The position numbers were made by a program, and so were the translations under genes. The notes under the pieces are model-generated. The model was not told the origin of the DNA. It did no database searches and saw only the letters and a list, made by a program, of their open reading frames with translations. Below are positions 7,185 through 9,708 of a DNA stretch of 9,708 bases, piece after piece. The stretch comes from Gemmatimonadaceae bacterium (GTDB lineage: Bacteria; Gemmatimonadota; Gemmatimonadetes; Gemmatimonadales; Gemmatimonadaceae), in the NCBI GenBank assembly GCA_025936015.1, contig JAICUE010000072.1, positions 1 through 9,708 of the forward strand. Direction: 5' to 3'. Position 1 is the stretch's first letter; every line of letters starts with the position of its first letter.

Positions 7185-7838
7185 ATGCGAACCATCGTTC
7201 CCGTTGCACTCGTTGCCTTTGCGCTCGCCGCATCATCCGCGTCCGCGCAGACTCCCGCCGACTCGGCCCTCGACCGGGCCGTCGCCGCGTACGCGAAAGT
7301 GCGGACGCTCCGCGCGACCTTCGACCAGTCGCTCGCCAACCCGATCACTGGTCATGCGTCGCAGGCCAAGGGCGAGCTGCTGGTGCAGCGGCCGGGCCGC
7401 ATCTCGGTGCGCTTCACGCAGCCGTCGGGCGATCGGATCGTCTCCGACGGCAAGTACGTCTGGATCTATCTGCCGACGAGCGCACCGGGACAGGTGATGC
7501 GCGCGCATGCCGACGCCGCCCAGGGAACGGGGATGGACGTCAGCACCGAGTTGCTCACCGCGCCGCGCAGCAAATTCGCCGTGAGTGATGCCGGCGCCGC
7601 CACGGTGAACGACCGCGCGACGCATGTCGTCGTGCTCACGCCGCACACGGGGCGCAACTACACGAAAGCCCGGCTCTGGATCGACGCCACCGGCATCGTC
7701 AGGCAGCTCGAGCTCACCGAGAACAGCGGCGTCGTTCGTACGGTCACCTTCGACACCATCCAGCTCAACCCGGCCATCCCCGCGTCGGCGTTCAGGTTCG
7801 CGGTCCCGAAGGGCGTCAAGGTCTACGATAGCGAGTGA
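7185..7838 (+). CDS. lolA: Outer-membrane lipoprotein carrier protein LolA
   Basis: This 217-residue periplasmic chaperone is predicted to ferry lipoproteins from the LolCDE complex to the outer membrane. The signal peptide spans residues 1-21 with cleavage at ASA|QT. There is no lipobox cysteine, which argues for LolA rather than the lipoprotein LolB. The mature protein shows the LolA pattern: a helix with LRATFDQSL (42-50), then AKGELLVQRPGRISVRFTQP, DGKYVWIYLP, and later LWIDATGIVRQLELTENSG and a C-terminal FDTIQLNPAIPASAFRFAVPKG. The ATG at 7185 is preferred over upstream in-frame starts because it begins the signal peptide. It lies 7 nt after aroF, with no clear ribosome binding site. 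The last 23 bp overlap the 3' end of the convergent gene. Its presence indicates an outer membrane. Confidence 0.9.
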   Translation: MRTIVPVALVAFALAASSASAQTPADSALDRAVAAYAKVRTLRATFDQSLANPITGHASQAKGELLVQRPGRISVRFTQPSGDRIVSDGKYVWIYLPTSAPGQVMRAHADAAQGTGMDVSTELLTAPRSKFAVSDAGAATVNDRATHVVVLTPHTGRNYTKARLWIDATGIVRQLELTENSGVVRTVTFDTIQLNPAIPASAFRFAVPKGVKVYDSE

Positions 7839-8673
7839 GCCGCCGGGCGATGTCGCCTAACGCTGCCGCGTCCGTCCCGCCCGCGCGCGCCAGCTCGACG
7901 GCGACGAGCGAAAGCGCCACGTAGAGCTCGCGCACCGGGGGATCGTTCTCCAGGGCCGTCAGGTGCTTCTGCACCGTCTCGGTGTCGCCGCGCGCGATCG
8001 GGCCGGTCAGCGCCGCTGAGGGAGTGCTGGCGTCGAGGTTCGCGACCGCTCCACGCATCAGCGCGCGGACGGCGCCCCACGCGTCGCCCGCGTCGATGCC
8101 GCCGTCGACGAGAAGCTGCGACGCGACCGCCGCCAGCACCGTCGGGAAGTTGCTGGCGAACACCGCCGCCGCGTGATAACGCGCCTTGGCGCCGCGAGGG
8201 ATGCGCAGCACCGTCGCGCCTAACGCTGCCGCCAGGGTGGCCGCCGCGTCCTGCGCCGCCTCATCGCCATCCGTTCCGATCCATGCCCCGCGGAGCAGCG
8301 ACGCGGCCCGCGCCGGGTCGGCCAGCGGCACCAGCGGATGAAAGGTGCCGCACGGATGCCCGAGCGCGCGGAGTGCCTCGAGCCCGCGCGGCTCCGCGCT
8401 CCCGCTCGCATGCAGCACCACCGCGCCCGCCGCCAGCCGCGCCGCCGCCAGCTCGCCTAACGCGTCGTCGAGCTGGCCGTCCCGCACCGTGACGAGCACC
8501 ACCGCGGCGCGACCAGCCGCTGCCGGGAGCGGGCCCGCTGTCACCGCGTCCGGCGTCGGTTCCGCTCGCCGGCCGTGGAGCCCGGCCACCTCGACTCCGG
8601 ACGCACGAAGGGCGCGGGATAGCCCGCGCCCCGCGCGACCCGCGCCGAGGATGAACACCCCGGCGCCCGTCAC
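7816..8673 (-). CDS. Rossmann-like and DUF2520 domain-containing protein (putative NAD(P)-dependent reductase)
   Basis: This is a 285-residue protein. The N-terminal Rossmann domain starts VFILGAGRAGRGL with a GxGxxG at G10/G12/G15 and continues to VVLVTVRDGQLDDAL and VVLHASGS (85-92). The C-terminal helical DUF2520 domain has GTFHPLVPL (109-117), KARYHAAAVFASNF (163-176), ALTGPIARGD (221-230) and the following TVQKHL. This architecture resembles 6-phosphogluconate-dehydrogenase-like reductases. The substrate is unknown. In some actinobacteria a DUF2520 gene sits beside panC, which hints at pantoate metabolism, but nothing here tests that. The GTG start overlaps the stop of the upstream protease gene by 4 nt, and an AAGG lies 4 nt before it, so the two genes are probably co-translated. 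The start places the nucleotide-binding loop at the expected N-terminal position. Its 3' end overlaps lolA by 23 bp. Confidence 0.9.
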   Translation of the reverse strand: MTGAGVFILGAGRAGRGLSRALRASGVEVAGLHGRRAEPTPDAVTAGPLPAAAGRAAVVLVTVRDGQLDDALGELAAARLAAGAVVLHASGSAEPRGLEALRALGHPCGTFHPLVPLADPARAASLLRGAWIGTDGDEAAQDAAATLAAALGATVLRIPRGAKARYHAAAVFASNFPTVLAAVASQLLVDGGIDAGDAWGAVRALMRGAVANLDASTPSAALTGPIARGDTETVQKHLTALENDPPVRELYVALSLVAVELARAGGTDAAALGDIARRLTRYRRP

Positions 8674-9708
8674 TTCGCCTTCGTCGTGTCCGCCCGCGCC
8701 GCCGCCATCGTCGCGGCCCGGTTCAGCAGCTCGCGCTCGGTCTTCGCCCCGTTCAGGAGCTGCAGCGACGCCGCTACCGCACGGTCGTCGCGCAGTCCGC
8801 GAACGAACTCCGCCTCGGGTCCCAGTGCATAGCGCGCGATCTGCGCGCCGAGGATCCTGGTCACGAGCGGCTCGACCGCATCATAGATCTCGCGGTTGAC
8901 GACGATGCCGCGCTTCGTCATTCGGTCGTACAGCTCGGCGCGCATTTCCGGGGTCACCGCGAAGTCGGGGCCGGTGATCGTTCCCCGCGCCTTCAGCGAC
9001 AGCGCATACGCCGCCAGCGCATCGCGGAACCCAGGGACGTTCTTGCCTAACGCCTGCTCGAATGCGCGCTCGGCGGCCGGCCGGATCGAGTCGTCGAGGA
9101 TGACGTCGGGGGTGATCCCGCCGCCGCCGACCAGCGTCCGCCCCGAACGTGTCTTCACCGTCATCGGCTTCGCCGGCTTGCCCGGCGCATCCTCGCTCTC
9201 GTCGTCGTCCGGCGGCGCCGGGCGATCGATGCTCCGGCCAAGTGGGGTGTACCACTTGGCGATCGTGAGCTTGAGCGCGCCGTCAGCGCCGAGCGGGAAC
9301 AGCGTCTGCGCACTTCCCTTCCCGTATGAGTGCACGCCGACGATCACCGCGCGGTCCTGGTCCTGCAGCGCGCCGGCCACGATCTCCGACGCGCTCGCGC
9401 TTCCGTGATCGACCAGCACCACCAGCGGCATGTCGGGCCATGGCTCCGGCGCGTCGTCGGTGTACGCAGCGGTCGCGTCCGGCGTCCGTCCCTTCGTCGA
9501 GACGACGCGCTCCCCGGGGTCGAGGAACAGCTCGGAGACGCGAACGCCCTGATCGAGCAGTCCACCCGGATTTCCCCGCAGGTCGAGGATCAGCGTCCGC
9601 ATCCCCTGGCTCCGCAGCTTGTCGATCGCCGCTTTCAGGTCGCGCGCGCTCTCCTCGCTGAAGATCGTCAGGTCGACGTAGCCGACGTCCCCGCCGAGCA
9701 GCCGCGGA
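8670..9708 (-). CDS. S41 family C-terminal processing peptidase (CtpA/Prc-like), N-terminus missing
   Basis: The reading frame is open to the window edge (first full codon at 9707-9705), so the gene is cut at its 5' side; 345 residues are visible. The start reads GDVGYVDLTIFSEESA, continuing through LRSQGMRTLILDLRGNPGG, typical of the S41 core just after the PDZ domain. The catalytic serine is the middle one of GSASASEI (codon 9393-9395), and the catalytic lysine is in SYGKGSAQ (codon 9318-9320), 25 residues later as in E. coli Prc. KWYTPLGRS and GGGGITPDV are also family hallmarks. A longer C-terminal tail of about 110 residues, helical-looking and rich in Ala/Arg, ends TTKAK. Such proteases trim or degrade periplasmic proteins. 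The signal peptide and PDZ domain would lie beyond 9708. The stop overlaps the DUF2520 start by 4 nt. Confidence 0.95.
   Translation of the reverse strand, partial: PRLLGGDVGYVDLTIFSEESARDLKAAIDKLRSQGMRTLILDLRGNPGGLLDQGVRVSELFLDPGERVVSTKGRTPDATAAYTDDAPEPWPDMPLVVLVDHGSASASEIVAGALQDQDRAVIVGVHSYGKGSAQTLFPLGADGALKLTIAKWYTPLGRSIDRPAPPDDDESEDAPGKPAKPMTVKTRSGRTLVGGGGITPDVILDDSIRPAAERAFEQALGKNVPGFRDALAAYALSLKARGTITGPDFAVTPEMRAELYDRMTKRGIVVNREIYDAVEPLVTRILGAQIARYALGPEAEFVRGLRDDRAVAASLQLLNGAKTERELLNRAATMAAARADTTKAK

Larger units (their letters stand above)
715..9052. repeat. Dispersed 8-mer CGTTAGGC, ten copies
   Basis: Exact copies read CGTTAGGC on the + strand at 715-722, 1632-1639, 3657-3664, 3993-4000 and 4958-4965. 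On the - strand (GCCTAACG on +) they are at 1456-1463, 7855-7862, 8218-8225, 8455-8462 and 9045-9052. Nine are in frame in their host gene as NCG-TTA-GGC, encoding Leu-Gly after Ala, Ser or Thr. The copy at 1456 runs against the gene and supplies the Pro-Asn codons (CCT AAC) of the SMC Walker A motif. All copies are inside coding sequence. Function is unknown. Confidence 0.85.

Noticed and set aside
6272..7348. 358-codon open frame on the - strand opposite aroF and lolA
   Set aside because: It is antisense to a clearly conserved DAHP synthase and has no domain of its own.
715..9052. TTAGGC as a telomere-type repeat
   Set aside because: The copies are dispersed single units inside bacterial genes and never tandem.
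1..9708. Defence island, CRISPR, prophage or insertion sequence
   Set aside because: All genes are housekeeping-type, with no direct repeat array, transposase, integrase or composition break seen.

Overview
The window is a gene-dense, high-GC (roughly 70% by eye) bacterial chromosome segment with no RNA gene, mobile element or CRISPR array. LolA, a SPOR-domain protein and a periplasmic-type S41 protease point to a diderm (two-membrane) bacterium. The GC content, the frequent GTG starts and GTGA overlaps, the SPOR-protein/smc pairing and a FlgD-Ig-like 'QNFPNPF' protein suggest Gemmatimonadota or a relative. That placement is inference from recollection of such genomes, not from a search.

Layout. 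Positions 1-36 hold the last 11 codons of an upstream + strand gene. Six + strand genes follow with almost no space between them: a membrane protein with a degenerate P-loop/BY-kinase-like domain and SPOR-like repeats (33-1367); smc (1364-4897); a small exported FlgD-Ig/sorting-domain-like protein (4900-5358); an RNase Z-like metallo-beta-lactamase-fold hydrolase (5359-6117); a DAHP synthase, aroF (6125-7177); and lolA (7185-7838). Junctions are 4-nt GTGA overlaps or gaps of 0 to 7 nt, so the set reads as one operon whose promoter lies upstream of the window. On the - strand, converging on lolA with a 23-bp 3' overlap, are a Rossmann/DUF2520 protein (7816-8673) and, 4-nt overlapped upstream of it, an S41 C-terminal processing protease whose N-terminus runs off the window (8670-9708).

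Together the + strand genes mix chromosome segregation (smc), a probable septum or envelope factor (SPOR protein), lipoprotein trafficking (lolA) and entry to aromatic amino-acid synthesis (aroF). This looks like a housekeeping transcription unit rather than a defence or accessory island.

The most unusual signal is at the DNA level. The 8-mer CGTTAGGC occurs ten times, about once per kilobase, on both strands. Nine copies are in-frame NCG-TTA-GGC (Leu-Gly), and they account for every in-frame TTA codon I could find in the annotated genes. The tenth is the reverse complement, embedded in the Walker A codons of smc. It may be a genome-wide iterated motif (uptake, methylation or architecture signal) or an extreme codon-context bias. 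The second point of interest is the pseudo-ATPase/SPOR protein translationally coupled to smc.
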